Shown here piece by piece: positions 26,632-36,753 of a stretch of DNA of 64,000 nt. Both the position numbers and the translations under genes were made by a program. This stretch comes from Gammaproteobacteria bacterium (GTDB lineage Bacteria > Pseudomonadota > Gammaproteobacteria > Pseudomonadales > UBA5518). The stretch is from NCBI GenBank assembly GCA_016705365.1, contig JADIYI010000009.1, positions 620,001-684,000 of the forward strand, read 5' to 3'. Positions within the stretch are counted from its first letter, which is position 1; every line of letters starts with the position of its first letter. The notes under the pieces are model-generated. The model was given only the letters and a program-made list of their open reading frames with translations, made no database searches and had not been told where the DNA came from.

Positions 26632-27276
26632 TCACAACAGGTCCATGATCAGCCACAGTAGCACCGCGAGGGCGATCGAGCAGTGGATCACGCCCTTGAC
26701 CGAAGCCAGCGGACCGACCTTGCCCTTCATTGCGTTGAACTGCAGCGCGGCGATGATCGCAACCACCAGCCACAGGGCCGGCCGACTGGCGCTGCCGAGC
26801 AGCCCGTGGGGAAGATGTGCGGAAGCGGCCATGAACATCAGCATCGGGCCCGAGAACAGGGTGTTGGTACGCGAGGCAAGCAGGGCCCTGGGCCCGGCGG
26901 CGGCCGCATCACCCTGCACGATACCGCAGATGATTTTCTGCGCCGGCCAGATGATCAGCCACACGTTCAGGAACATCAGGGTCCCGAGCAGGGCGCCGAT
27001 CGTGATATCGAAGGTCCAGGCATTGGTCGGATGCCCGCGCCGCAGCAGGATGGCCGTGCCGGTCAGGAACGTGAACATCGCACCCCAGCGAAACCACCAC
27101 AGCACACGCGGTACGAGTTTCTTGACCGCATCGGCTTTTGCGTCGGGGGTCGCTTCCTTGAAGTACTCGCCCTGCACGAAGTTGAAATAGTAGAGCAGCC
27201 CGATCCAGGTGATACCGGCCAGAAAATGTCCCCACCGCATGAGGAATTCAAATCCGGCAGCTGAAAGTATCGACAT
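26632..27276 (-). CDS. PuuD-like membrane protein without cytochrome domain
   Basis: Polytopic membrane protein of 214 residues resembling the N-terminal membrane part of urate hydroxylase PuuD. It has about six helices, an FLMRWGHFLAGITWIGLLYYFNFVQ start and ASRTNTLFSGPMLMFMAASAHLPH, with histidines that could bind heme. Full-length PuuD carries a C-terminal cytochrome c domain with CxxCH, which is missing here. No other urate-pathway gene is close, so urate oxidation is doubtful. GGAGGGAAG directly before the ATG supports the start. Confidence 0.7.
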   Translation of the reverse strand: MSILSAAGFEFLMRWGHFLAGITWIGLLYYFNFVQGEYFKEATPDAKADAVKKLVPRVLWWFRWGAMFTFLTGTAILLRRGHPTNAWTFDITIGALLGTLMFLNVWLIIWPAQKIICGIVQGDAAAAGPRALLASRTNTLFSGPMLMFMAASAHLPHGLLGSASRPALWLVVAIIAALQFNAMKGKVGPLASVKGVIHCSIALAVLLWLIMDLL

Positions 27277-27440
27277 CTTCCCTCCGTTTCGTGAAATCAA
27301 TCATTCGTCTTGTCGGGCGTCAGTCGTTCGGGCTTTTCCCGTTTGCGGCATCGCTTTCGTACCCGGTCGCCGACACCGCGGGCCTTGTTGACGATCAAAG
27401 CAGTGTATGCCCCGCGATTTCAATTTCCAAGCACCATAAA

Positions 27441-27465
27441 AAAACCCCGGACAAGCCGGGGTTTT
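27441..27465 (-). terminator. Intrinsic terminator of groES-groEL
   Basis: AAAACCCCGG and CCGGGGTTTT form a ten-base-pair stem with loop ACAAG, about 50 bases beyond the groEL stop. On the reverse strand the stem runs straight into a T7 tract. A second smaller inverted repeat (GGGACGGT/ACCGTCCC, 27477-27499) lies between it and the stop. Confidence 0.85.
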
Positions 27466-27512
27466 CGTAGCGAACCGGGACGGTCTTGCAACCGTCCCTC
27501 CAGGGCAAACAG

Positions 27513-29169
<1,657 letters not shown>

Positions 29170-29241
29170 TGTTCAGTTCCTTCTCTCGTTTGATACTTGC
29201 GGTTGTGACCAGCGATCGGGCGGCGTCTGCGCCGCCGGCGA

Positions 29242-29529
29242 TCACTCGATCACGCCATAAACTTCGCTTTCGCTCAGGATGACCACTTCTTCGCCGTCGA
29301 TCTTGACGGTATTTCCCGAGTACTGGCCAAACAGCACCTTGTCACCCACCTTCAGGGACATCGGGCGCACGTCACCGTTCTCGAGCACCTTGCCGGTACC
29401 GACTGCCAGGACATCGCCCTGGGTGGGCTTTTCCTTGGCCGAACCCGGCAGCACGATGCCACCAGCGGACACGGTTTCTTCTTCTTTGCGTTTCACGACA
29501 ACGCGGTCGTTCAGCGGACGAATCTTCAT
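29242..29529 (-). CDS. groS: Co-chaperonin GroES
   Basis: Ten-kDa lid of the GroEL chamber, 95 residues. It begins MKIRPLNDRVVVKRKEEE and has the mobile loop SAGGIVLPGSAKEKP and the conserved GDKVLFGQYSG. The ATG is preceded by GGGAGA at good spacing; a longer reading upstream is not homologous. It is the first gene of the operon, 72 bp ahead of groEL, behind a sigma70 promoter and CIRCE operator. Confidence 0.97.
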   Translation of the reverse strand: MKIRPLNDRVVVKRKEEETVSAGGIVLPGSAKEKPTQGDVLAVGTGKVLENGDVRPMSLKVGDKVLFGQYSGNTVKIDGEEVVILSESEVYGVIE

Positions 29530-29603
29530 CGCTTTTCTCCCAATCAATGGTTTGTGGTTACAAACACCCGAAAAAAACTGGAGGGAGGCTTGGCCTCTCC
29601 CGG

Positions 29604-29630
29604 TTAGCACTCTCCCTCGGGGAGTGCCAA
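29604..29630. promoter_or_regulatory. CIRCE operator (HrcA-binding site) of groES-groEL
   Basis: TTAGCACTC, nine bases, then GAGTGCCAA. This matches the CIRCE consensus TTAGCACTC-N9-GAGTGCTAA with a single mismatch in the second arm. It lies directly downstream of the -10 box, where a bound HrcA repressor would block initiation. HrcA itself is not encoded in the window. Confidence 0.88.
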
Positions 29631-29657
29631 TCATATGCAGGAAACGCGTTTCGTCAA
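29630..29657 (-). promoter_or_regulatory. Sigma70-type promoter of groES-groEL
   Basis: On the reverse strand TTGACG (29657-29652) and TATGAT (29635-29630) are separated by 16 bp. The -10 box touches the CIRCE operator. Transcription should begin near 29623, about 95 bases before the groES start. No sigma32-type CTTGAAA/CCCCAT promoter was noticed. Confidence 0.75.
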
Positions 29658-29863
29658 GTCTCGATCACCGGGCTCGAGCGTTTGTGCGTCCCTGATATGA
29701 GGCCATAACAGAGCAGTTCAAGGGGCCGGCAGCAAAAAATTCGCGGCGCGTCCGCGTTTCGGGAGAGAATTCGCGCCGTTTCAACCGCTTTTCGGGAGAA
29801 TCGGGCGTGGACGTACGTGACAGGACTCTCGTCAAGACCCACGACGGCAGCCGGCCGTAGCCG

Positions 29864-30205
29864 ATGCGCGATCGTCCCGGTCCCGGCGCTTCAGCCCGCG
29901 AGCCTTCGCCGCGCGAGCGGATCTGGCAAATCGTTGCGCTGATTCCAGCGGGCAAGGTCGCCAGCTACGGACAGGTCGCGACACTCGCCGGCATTCCCAA
30001 CGGCGCGCGCTTTGCGGGCAGCGTGCTGCGCGAGCTGCCCGCGGGCAGCCGTATCCCCTGGCACCGCGTGATCAACGCGGCAGGCCGTATTTCGCTGCCC
30101 CCGGGCTCTACCTCGGCACAACGGCAACGCGCGCTGCTGCTCGCGGAGGGCGTGCTGGTGGTCAATGCGCGGCTCGATCTGAAACGCTTCGGCTGGGTTC
30201 CCTGA
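29864..30205 (+). CDS. Alkyltransferase-like protein (ATL, catalytically inert MGMT homologue)
   Basis: Protein of 113 residues of the MGMT DNA-binding domain. It has the helix-turn-helix region IPAGKVASYGQVATLAG and the recognition segment GSVLRELPAGSRIPWHRVI. The active-site Cys of true O6-alkylguanine transferases (PCHRV) is replaced by Trp66 (PWHRV). ATL proteins of this type bind O6-alkylguanine and hand the lesion to nucleotide excision repair instead of repairing it. It converges on ampG, with stop codons almost touching. Confidence 0.88.
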   Translation: MRDRPGPGASAREPSPRERIWQIVALIPAGKVASYGQVATLAGIPNGARFAGSVLRELPAGSRIPWHRVINAAGRISLPPGSTSAQRQRALLLAEGVLVVNARLDLKRFGWVP

Positions 30206-30206
30206 T

Positions 30207-31463
30207 TCAGGTTTTCCGCTCCCACGGCGCGACTTTCAGCAACAGCAACATGCCGGGAATCGCCAGCACGAAACAGAGCAGGAAAAACATCGTCCAGCCG
30301 ACCCACTCCACGAGGAATCCGGTGGCGGCATTGGCCAGGGTGCGCGGTAGCGCGGTCAATGCCGTGAGCAGCGCAAACTGGGTGGCCGCAAACAGCGGGT
30401 TGGTGCAGCGCGCAATGAATGCCGTGAATGCCGCCGTGCCGAGCCCGACCCCCAGGTACTCGAATACGATCACCACGGCGAGCGTCATTCGATCCGGGCC
30501 GGTCTCGGCAAGCAGGGCAAAACCGAGGATGCTGAGCAGCTGTACTCCCCCGAACAGCCAAAGTGCGTTGTTGATGCCGAGGCGGATCATCCACACCCCG
30601 CCCAGCAATGCGCCGATGATCACCGCCGCGAGCGATGCGGTCTTGGCGATCACGCCAATCTCCGTGAGGCTGAACCCGAGCTCGCGGTAGAACGGGTAGG
30701 ACAGGGCCGTGGCCATGCTGTCGCCGAGCTTGTACAGGAACATGAAAGCCAGGGTCATCACTGCCAGCCGCCACCCGAGGCGCCCGAAAAATTCCTGGAA
30801 GGGCCGGGTAATCGCCTCACGCAACGAGACCGGCAGCACCGGCCTGTCGACCACTTCGCGAATGAACAGGGTGTTCATCACCCCGATCAGCATGAAGCCC
30901 GCGACCACCAGGTAAACGGAGGTCCACGGCAGGTACTCGGCCAGCACCAGCGCCAGCGAACCGGGAACCAGCCCGGCAATCCGGTAGGCCTGCACATGGA
31001 CCGCGTTGCCGATACCGAGCTCATGATCGGGCAGCAGTTCGCGCCGGTAGGCATCGACCACGATATCCTGGCTGGCACTGAAAAATGCCACCGCCACACA
31101 CAGCGCCGCCAGGTGCCACAGCGTCTTGCCAGGATCGAGAAATCCGATCGAGGCGATCGTGCCCAGCAACAGCAGCTGGGTCAGCAGCATCCAGCCGCGC
31201 CTGCGCCCGAGCAGCGGCACGCGGTAGCGCTCCATCAGCGGCGACCAGAGAAATTTCCAGGTGTACGGAATCCCGACCAGGGTAAACAGGCCGATGCCCG
31301 CGAGATCGACCCCCGCATCCTTCATCCACAGCGGTACCAGCTGGATCAGCACATACAACGGCAGCCCGGAAGTGAATCCGAGAAACACGCACTCCAGCAC
31401 CCGCCGATTGAAGATCGAGGCGGCGATACCCGGCTCGGTCCGGCCCGCGAATGGATCGTTCAA
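30207..31463 (-). CDS. ampG: AmpG-type muropeptide permease
   Basis: Major-facilitator permease that imports anhydromuropeptides for cell-wall recycling. It has 418 residues and about 12-14 helices. AmpG signatures include CVFLGFTSGLPLYVLIQLVPLWM, LWSPLMERYRVPLLGRRRGWM and FSASQDIVVDAYRRELL. No ATG is near the conserved N-terminus. I use TTG at 31463 (MNDPFAGRTEPG), with AGGG about eight bases upstream. The gene lies 31 bp after yajQ. AmpD and AmpE, which act on or sense the same recycling pathway, lie about 6 kb away. Confidence 0.85.
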   Translation of the reverse strand: MNDPFAGRTEPGIAASIFNRRVLECVFLGFTSGLPLYVLIQLVPLWMKDAGVDLAGIGLFTLVGIPYTWKFLWSPLMERYRVPLLGRRRGWMLLTQLLLLGTIASIGFLDPGKTLWHLAALCVAVAFFSASQDIVVDAYRRELLPDHELGIGNAVHVQAYRIAGLVPGSLALVLAEYLPWTSVYLVVAGFMLIGVMNTLFIREVVDRPVLPVSLREAITRPFQEFFGRLGWRLAVMTLAFMFLYKLGDSMATALSYPFYRELGFSLTEIGVIAKTASLAAVIIGALLGGVWMIRLGINNALWLFGGVQLLSILGFALLAETGPDRMTLAVVIVFEYLGVGLGTAAFTAFIARCTNPLFAATQFALLTALTALPRTLANAATGFLVEWVGWTMFFLLCFVLAIPGMLLLLKVAPWERKT

Positions 31464-31494
31464 AAAGCTTGCCCTGCCGACTTTGGGGCCAGGG

Positions 31495-31977
31495 CTAATC
31501 CCTGAAATTGTCGAACTGCAGCGGCACACCGAGATCGGTTTCGCGCAACAGCGCAATCACTTCCTGCAGATCATCACGCTTCTTGCCGGTCACCCGCACC
31601 TGCTCGCCCTGGATCGCGACCTGCACCTTGAGCTTCGCCTCCTTGACCATTTTCACGAGCTTGCGGCAGGTATCGATATCGAGGCCATGCTGCAGCGTTA
31701 CTTCCTGCTTCACCACCTTGCCGGTTCTCTGCAGTTCGCCTTCCTTGATTGCACGCGGATCGATCTTGCACTTGATCAGCGCCCCGCGCAGGATGTCGAG
31801 CATCTGCTCGAGCTGGATATCGGCCTCGGCACGCATTGCGATCACCCGCTCCTTGCGCTCGAATTCCGCATCCACCCCCTTGAAATCGAAACGATTGCCG
31901 ATGACCCGGCTGGCCTGGTCGACGGCGTTGGTCAGCGCATGCAGATCCACTTCGGAAATCACGTCAAATGACGGCAT
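31495..31977 (-). CDS. yajQ: YajQ-family nucleotide-binding protein
   Basis: Cytoplasmic protein of 160 residues beginning MPSFDVISEVDLHALTNAVDQASRVIGNRFDFKG, the YajQ (UPF0234) signature. It also contains QVRVTGKKRDDLQEVIALLR near the C-terminus. Family members bind nucleotides; the Xanthomonas homologue binds cyclic di-GMP and acts with a transcription factor, but this cannot be assumed here. It is divergent from panE and upstream of ampG on the same strand. Confidence 0.93.
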   Translation of the reverse strand: MPSFDVISEVDLHALTNAVDQASRVIGNRFDFKGVDAEFERKERVIAMRAEADIQLEQMLDILRGALIKCKIDPRAIKEGELQRTGKVVKQEVTLQHGLDIDTCRKLVKMVKEAKLKVQVAIQGEQVRVTGKKRDDLQEVIALLRETDLGVPLQFDNFRD

Positions 31978-32046
31978 TCGATTGCTCCTTCAGCTCGCGC
32001 CGCGCTGCGCCTGCGCCTGCGCCGCGCGATCATGGATAATGGCCCG

Positions 32047-32967
32047 ATGACAGCGAATCCGGCACCTACCTGGCACATCCTCGGCAGCGGCTCCATGGCC
32101 TGTTTGTGGAGTGCGTACCTGCTGGCGTCCGGGCACACGGTGCGGATGATCCGGCGTGAACCACCGCCGCGCGCAGAGTATCACGAGCTCGTGCTCGAGA
32201 CAGCCGCGGCGGTGCGCGAATTTCAGCTGACGCTCGAGGCGCGTGATGCCGGTGATCCGCTCACCCGCCTGCTCGTATGCACCAAGGCGCACGAGGTGAG
32301 CGGCGCGCTGCGCCCGCTCGCCCCGCGCATCGCAACCGACGCTTGCGTTGTGCTGCTGCAAAACGGCATCGGCTTCCAGGACGAAGCCGCGCGCATCGCG
32401 CCCCGGGCACAGCTGTACTGCGCCCTCACGACCGAGGGCGCCTATCTGAAAGCGCCCTTCAGGGTGCGCCATGCCGGGATCGGACACACGCTCGTCGGAG
32501 GCTATCCGGCAGGAGACCTCACGCGAACCGGACAGCTCGCCACCGAATTGCGGGCGACCGGTCTCGAGATCCGGGTAACGACTGCTATCGACAGCGCCCT
32601 GTGGCGCAAGCTGGCGGTGAACTGCGCGATCAATCCGCTGAGTGCGGCGCACGGCTGCTCCAATGGCGCGCTGCTCGACGAACCGGCGCGCCACGCGGAA
32701 TTTCTCGCCCTGTGTCGCGAGATCAGCGCAATTCTTCAAGGGCTCGGACGCAACGAGTTGGCCCTTGAGGTGGAGGCAGATGCCACCGCGGTGGCGCGTG
32801 CGACCGCACACAACCGCTCGTCGATGCTCCAGGATCTGGATGCCGGGAAACGCACCGAGATCGAGTACATCACCGGCTTCCTGTGCCGCCAGGCGCATCT
32901 GGCCGGCATTGCCAGCCCCCGCAACGATGCGCTGTACGCACGCATCCGCGCGCTGGAGCCGGCATGA
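32047..32967 (+). CDS. panE: 2-dehydropantoate 2-reductase (ketopantoate reductase)
   Basis: NADPH-dependent reduction of ketopantoate to pantoate in pantothenate synthesis. It has 306 residues. The Rossmann motif is WHILGSGSMACLWSAYLLASGH (GSGSM in place of the commoner GAGAMG). CTKAHEV, LLQNGIG, LWRKLAVNCAINPLSA (with the catalytic Lys) and NRSSMLQDLDAGKRTEIEYITG all match the family. An ATG five codons earlier is the alternative start. The gene overlaps the next one by four bases. Confidence 0.9.
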   Translation: MTANPAPTWHILGSGSMACLWSAYLLASGHTVRMIRREPPPRAEYHELVLETAAAVREFQLTLEARDAGDPLTRLLVCTKAHEVSGALRPLAPRIATDACVVLLQNGIGFQDEAARIAPRAQLYCALTTEGAYLKAPFRVRHAGIGHTLVGGYPAGDLTRTGQLATELRATGLEIRVTTAIDSALWRKLAVNCAINPLSAAHGCSNGALLDEPARHAEFLALCREISAILQGLGRNELALEVEADATAVARATAHNRSSMLQDLDAGKRTEIEYITGFLCRQAHLAGIASPRNDALYARIRALEPA

Positions 32968-33806
32968 GACCGAAAGCCCTGTTGCTGGCCAGCGGTGCGC
33001 TGGCCATGCTGCTGGCGCTTGCGGCGCGCGCCGCACCCGCGCAGCGCATCGTCTCGCTCAACCTCTGTACCGATCAACTGTTGCTGCTGCTGGTGCCACG
33101 CGAACGCATCGTCATGCTGAGCCAGCTGGCCACTGATCCGCAGCTGTCGGCGCAAGCGGTCCGCGCACGCGGCATCGCGCGCTTCGACGGCTCGGTCGAG
33201 AGCGTACTGAAGAAAGCTCCCGACCTGGTTCTCGCCGGCTCGATGGCCTCGCTCGGGACTACCCGGGTGCTGCAACGCCTCGGCTATCGGGTCGAGACCC
33301 AGGAGATGCCGGAATCCATCGACGCCGCGCTCGCGTTCATCGAGCAAACCGCCGCACTGGCCGGCGAACCGGCCGCGGGCCAGGCCTTGCGCCAGGCAAC
33401 GCAGCAACGACTCGCCGCCGTGCAGGCCCGCGTGGCAAGCGGCACCCGTCCGCTCGTCCTGGTGTACCTGCCAAACGGTCTCACGCCCGGTACCGGTACC
33501 CTGAAGCATGAGCTGATCGAACTCGCGGGCTGGCGCAATCTGGCCGCCACGCAGGGAATTTCCGGCTACGGCACGCTATCGCTGGAAGACCTGCTGGCCC
33601 ACGCGCCTTCGATGGTGCTGTTCGATTCGGTCGATCTGGAGCACGACTCGATGTCGCAGCAATTGCTGCATCACCCGGCCATCGACGGACGCTTCGATTC
33701 GCGCCGGATGCCAACGCGGGCCTGGATCTGCGGCGGCCCGCAGATCGCGGAAGCCGCCGAGATCCTCCAGCGCTTTCGCGACTCGCTGCCCCCTGCGCGC
33801 GATTGA
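32964..33806 (+). CDS. BtuF-like periplasmic cobalamin-binding protein
   Basis: ABC-transporter solute-binding protein of 280 residues. The Sec signal MRPKALLLASGALAMLLALAARAAPA precedes the helical-backbone family start RIVSLNLCTDQLLLLLVPRERIV. The family motif for metal-chelate binding proteins is complete (LKKAPDLVLAG). Cobalamin as ligand is inferred from the cobalamin riboswitch and btuB immediately downstream. BtuC and BtuD partners are not in the window. The start overlaps the panE stop (ATGA), an odd operon partner for a B12 gene. Confidence 0.82.
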   Translation: MRPKALLLASGALAMLLALAARAAPAQRIVSLNLCTDQLLLLLVPRERIVMLSQLATDPQLSAQAVRARGIARFDGSVESVLKKAPDLVLAGSMASLGTTRVLQRLGYRVETQEMPESIDAALAFIEQTAALAGEPAAGQALRQATQQRLAAVQARVASGTRPLVLVYLPNGLTPGTGTLKHELIELAGWRNLAATQGISGYGTLSLEDLLAHAPSMVLFDSVDLEHDSMSQQLLHHPAIDGRFDSRRMPTRAWICGGPQIAEAAEILQRFRDSLPPARD

Positions 33807-33843
33807 CACACCGGCACCCAGCGGGTAATTTGCCGCCCCATCG

Positions 33844-34050
33844 CGGACGGTGTCCGGCGCCAGCCTGAAATGGTGAGCGCCGGATGAAACGGGAAGACTG
33901 GTGAAAACCCAGCGCTGCCCCCGCAACGGTAAGTGAGCAGGAACGGCACAGAGCCACTGTCGGACACGCGCTTCAGGCGCGCCGATGGGAAGGCGCCGAT
34001 TCGGGAGAAGGCTATCTCTCCCACTCACGAGCCCGGAGACCGGCCATCCG
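33844..34050 (+). ncRNA. Cobalamin (AdoCbl-type) riboswitch controlling btuB
   Basis: The conserved core is plain to see: GGGAAG...GGTGAAAACCC at 33891, GCTGCCCCCGCAACGGTAA at 33914, the B12-box GAGCCACTGT at 33951, GGGAAGGCG at 33987 and GCCCGGAGACCGGCC at 34031. CGGACGG at 33844 and CCATCCG at 34044 can close the outer P1 helix. Downstream, CTCCCC (34117-34122) can pair with GGGGAG (34155-34160) in the btuB ribosome-binding site, enclosing a smaller CGGAC/GTCCG hairpin. This suggests control of translation initiation, with repression when cobalamin is bound. Confidence 0.95.
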
Positions 34051-34165
34051 TGACAGCACTGCGATCGAGCGGCGGGCTCATCGGTAGGCGGCATTCAGTC
34101 ATGAAGCCCCTCCATTCTCCCCTGCTCCTCGCGGACCATGTCCGTAAATGGGCCGGGGAGGCACC

Positions 34166-36106
34166 ATGAAGACCATTCGTCCGTTTTACCCGCTCGCACT
34201 GTTGTGCGGCACATCGATCCTGCACGCCGCGGTGGCGGCTCCACCCGAACAGATCATCGTCACCGGCATGCGCACCGAGCAGTTGCAACTCAACAGCCCG
34301 GCCGCGGTCAGCGTGATCACCCGCGAGGAAATCGAGCAGAGCGGCGCGATCACGATCGCCGATGTACTGCGCGCGCGCGCCGGCCTGCAGATTCGCGACA
34401 CCATCGGCGACGGTGGACGCGGGGTCGTGGTCAGCATGCGCGGCTTTGGCGAAAACGCGGCGAACAATACCCTGATCCTGGTCGACGGCCGCAAGCTCAA
34501 CAACCCCACGCTGCAGCCACCCGACCTCAACAGCGTCGCACTGAAGGATATCGAGCGCATCGAGGTCCTGCAGGGTGGAGCCGGGGTTCTGTTCGGCGAC
34601 CAGGCGGTTGGCGGAGTGATCAATATCGTCACCCGCACACCGGAAAAAGCCGCACTGGCGGTCGAGGCCGGCGCCGGCTCCGAGGGCGGCCAGCGGGTAT
34701 CGGCCATCGCCAGCCAGCGCTTCGCCAACGGCGTCGGGGCGCGGCTGAGCGCGGAACAGCGCTCCAGCGACAATTACCGCGACAACAATGCCTCCGATTA
34801 CCGCAATGTGCTGGGACTGCTGGAGTACGAGTGGAGTGAGGGCCGGGTATTCGGGGAAGCGCAGTACATCGACGACCAGCTCGAATTCCCCGGCGCGTTG
34901 CCGGTGGAAATGGCTGCCGCGGACCGGCGCCAGACGATCTATCCCGACGACTTCGGCGATCTCGAGACCTATTCGTGGCGCCTCGGCGGGCGTTATGCCC
35001 TGAGCGCACACTGGTCGGCGGAGATGGAACTCACCGAGCGCAATTCCGACGGCAATGGTTATCAGTTTGCGGCCAATACCACCGATATGCGGGTACGGAC
35101 CGCCAACCCGCGCCTGATCGGCGAATACCGGAGCGCGGCGGGCCTCAGCACCGTGACCATCGGCTTCGATGCCACCGACAGCGACTATGAATTCGACATT
35201 CCGGAATACTTCTTCCTCACCGATTTCAGCCAGGAACAGCGCGACGTCTACGCGCAGATCGTGCATCCGCTCAGCGCCACCGTGCAGGTATCCTTAGGCG
35301 CGCGGCGGGCCGAGGTCGCGGATGAAAATCGCGGCAACGGCACCCGCAACAGCGATAGCGAAACGGTGACGACCGCGTCGATCGCCTGGCAATTCCACGA
35401 ATCCATGCGTTTGCTGCTGCGCCGCGACGAAGTGCTGCGTTACGCGAACGTCGACGAGAACAGCTTCACCCTGCCGGCGGTGTCTTTTCTCGCGCCGCAG
35501 ACCGGCACCTCGCTGGAAGGCGGTATCGAGTGGTTCGCCGAGCGCTTCAACGGCCGCGCCGTGGTGTTCGATCTGGACCTCGATGATGAAATCCTCTATG
35601 ACCCGAGCGCACCCGGTCCGAGCGCCGAGTTCGGCTCCTTCGGCGCCAATATCAATCTCGAATCGTCGAGCCGGCAGGGAGCGTTGCTCGAATGGCAGTG
35701 GACTGCCTCGTCCCGGCTGAGCATCGGCGGCAGCTATACCTATACCGATGCCGAGGTCACGTCCGGAACCTTCGACGGCAATGAAATCCCCTACGTCTCG
35801 GAGCATGTCGGCGCGCTCAACGGCACCTGGAATTTCGGATACGGCATCAACGCTTACGTGGAATACGCCTACAGCGGTTCGCGGCGTGCGCTGGGTGATG
35901 ACGCGAACACCTATCCGGGTGTCGATTCCGAAGGCCTGGTCAACATGGCGCTGCGCTGGGCCAGCGGTGACTGGTACACCAGCCTGCGTGCCAACAACCT
36001 GCTGAACGAGAAATACGATACCCTGACCACTGCCACGCCCTACGGCCGCAGTGTGTACCCGGCACCGGAACGCATGTTGTTCCTTAGCGTGGGTTACGCA
36101 CTGTAG
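34166..36106 (+). CDS. btuB: TonB-dependent outer-membrane cobalamin receptor
   Basis: Outer-membrane 22-stranded barrel with plug that imports cobalamin using TonB energy. It has 646 residues. A signal peptide (MKTIRPFYPLALLCGTSILHAAVAA) is followed by a TonB-box-like EQIIVTGMR and the plug domain (VSVITREEIEQSGAITIADVLRARAGLQI, RIEVLQGGAGVLFGDQAVGGVINIVT). The C-terminus ends in aromatic FLSVGYAL, as barrels do. Specificity is inferred from the riboswitch directly upstream. GGGGAGG sits five bases before the ATG. Confidence 0.92.
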   Translation: MKTIRPFYPLALLCGTSILHAAVAAPPEQIIVTGMRTEQLQLNSPAAVSVITREEIEQSGAITIADVLRARAGLQIRDTIGDGGRGVVVSMRGFGENAANNTLILVDGRKLNNPTLQPPDLNSVALKDIERIEVLQGGAGVLFGDQAVGGVINIVTRTPEKAALAVEAGAGSEGGQRVSAIASQRFANGVGARLSAEQRSSDNYRDNNASDYRNVLGLLEYEWSEGRVFGEAQYIDDQLEFPGALPVEMAAADRRQTIYPDDFGDLETYSWRLGGRYALSAHWSAEMELTERNSDGNGYQFAANTTDMRVRTANPRLIGEYRSAAGLSTVTIGFDATDSDYEFDIPEYFFLTDFSQEQRDVYAQIVHPLSATVQVSLGARRAEVADENRGNGTRNSDSETVTTASIAWQFHESMRLLLRRDEVLRYANVDENSFTLPAVSFLAPQTGTSLEGGIEWFAERFNGRAVVFDLDLDDEILYDPSAPGPSAEFGSFGANINLESSSRQGALLEWQWTASSRLSIGGSYTYTDAEVTSGTFDGNEIPYVSEHVGALNGTWNFGYGINAYVEYAYSGSRRALGDDANTYPGVDSEGLVNMALRWASGDWYTSLRANNLLNEKYDTLTTATPYGRSVYPAPERMLFLSVGYAL

Positions 36107-36138
36107 CCCTGATTGCAGCAAACAGGAGGACCCGGAAC

Positions 36139-36696
36139 ATGGGACACCGGCTTTCGAAAATCTATACCCGCACCGGCGACGACGGCAGCACCGGTTTGTC
36201 CGACCGCAGCCGCATCAGCAAGCACAGCCCGCGGATGCAGGCCATTGGCGCGATCGACGAAACAAACTCGCTGATCGGGGTGCTGGTGGCCGAGTTGCCG
36301 GCGGACGATCCGCTGGCTTCGATGCTCACCGTCATCCAGCACGATCTATTCGACCTTGGCGGCGAGCTCTCGATACCGGGCTCCGCGATGGTTGCCGCCC
36401 CACGCGTGGCATGGCTCGAGGAACAAACGGATGAGCTGAATGCGGAACTCCCGCCGCTGAAGAACTTCATTCTGCCGGGTGGCAGCCGGGCCGCCGCGTT
36501 CTGTCACCTGGCGCGTACCGTGTGCCGGCGCGCCGAACGCGAAATGGTCGGGCTGGCCGAACTCGAGGAGCTGAATGTCGAGGGACGCCGCTTTCTCAAC
36601 CGCCTGTCCGACCTCTTGTTCGTCACCGCGCGCGCGATCGCGCGGCGCGACGGCGGCCAGGAAGTGCTCTGGCAACAACGCAAGCCGCCGGCGTGA
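36139..36696 (+). CDS. PduO-type cob(I)alamin adenosyltransferase
   Basis: Transfers adenosyl from ATP to cob(I)alamin to make adenosylcobalamin. It has 185 residues. The N-terminal nucleotide motif is KIYTRTGDDGSTGL, followed by IGAIDETNSLIG, and near the end CRRAEREMVGLAELEELN and LNRLSDLLFVTAR with the conserved RLSD. It is 32 bp after btuB with GGAGG before the ATG, so it should fall under the same riboswitch transcript. It converges on ampE. Confidence 0.94.
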   Translation: MGHRLSKIYTRTGDDGSTGLSDRSRISKHSPRMQAIGAIDETNSLIGVLVAELPADDPLASMLTVIQHDLFDLGGELSIPGSAMVAAPRVAWLEEQTDELNAELPPLKNFILPGGSRAAAFCHLARTVCRRAEREMVGLAELEELNVEGRRFLNRLSDLLFVTARAIARRDGGQEVLWQQRKPPA

Positions 36697-36753
36697 CACC
36701 TCGCAGCGAAATCCGACAGGCGCATGGAGAGGCCTGACTGAACGCCGGGTGAT

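Noticed and set aside
29654..29955. Reverse-strand frames upstream of groES
   Set aside because: They overlap the promoter and the start of the convergently read alkyltransferase-like gene and contain no conserved sequence.
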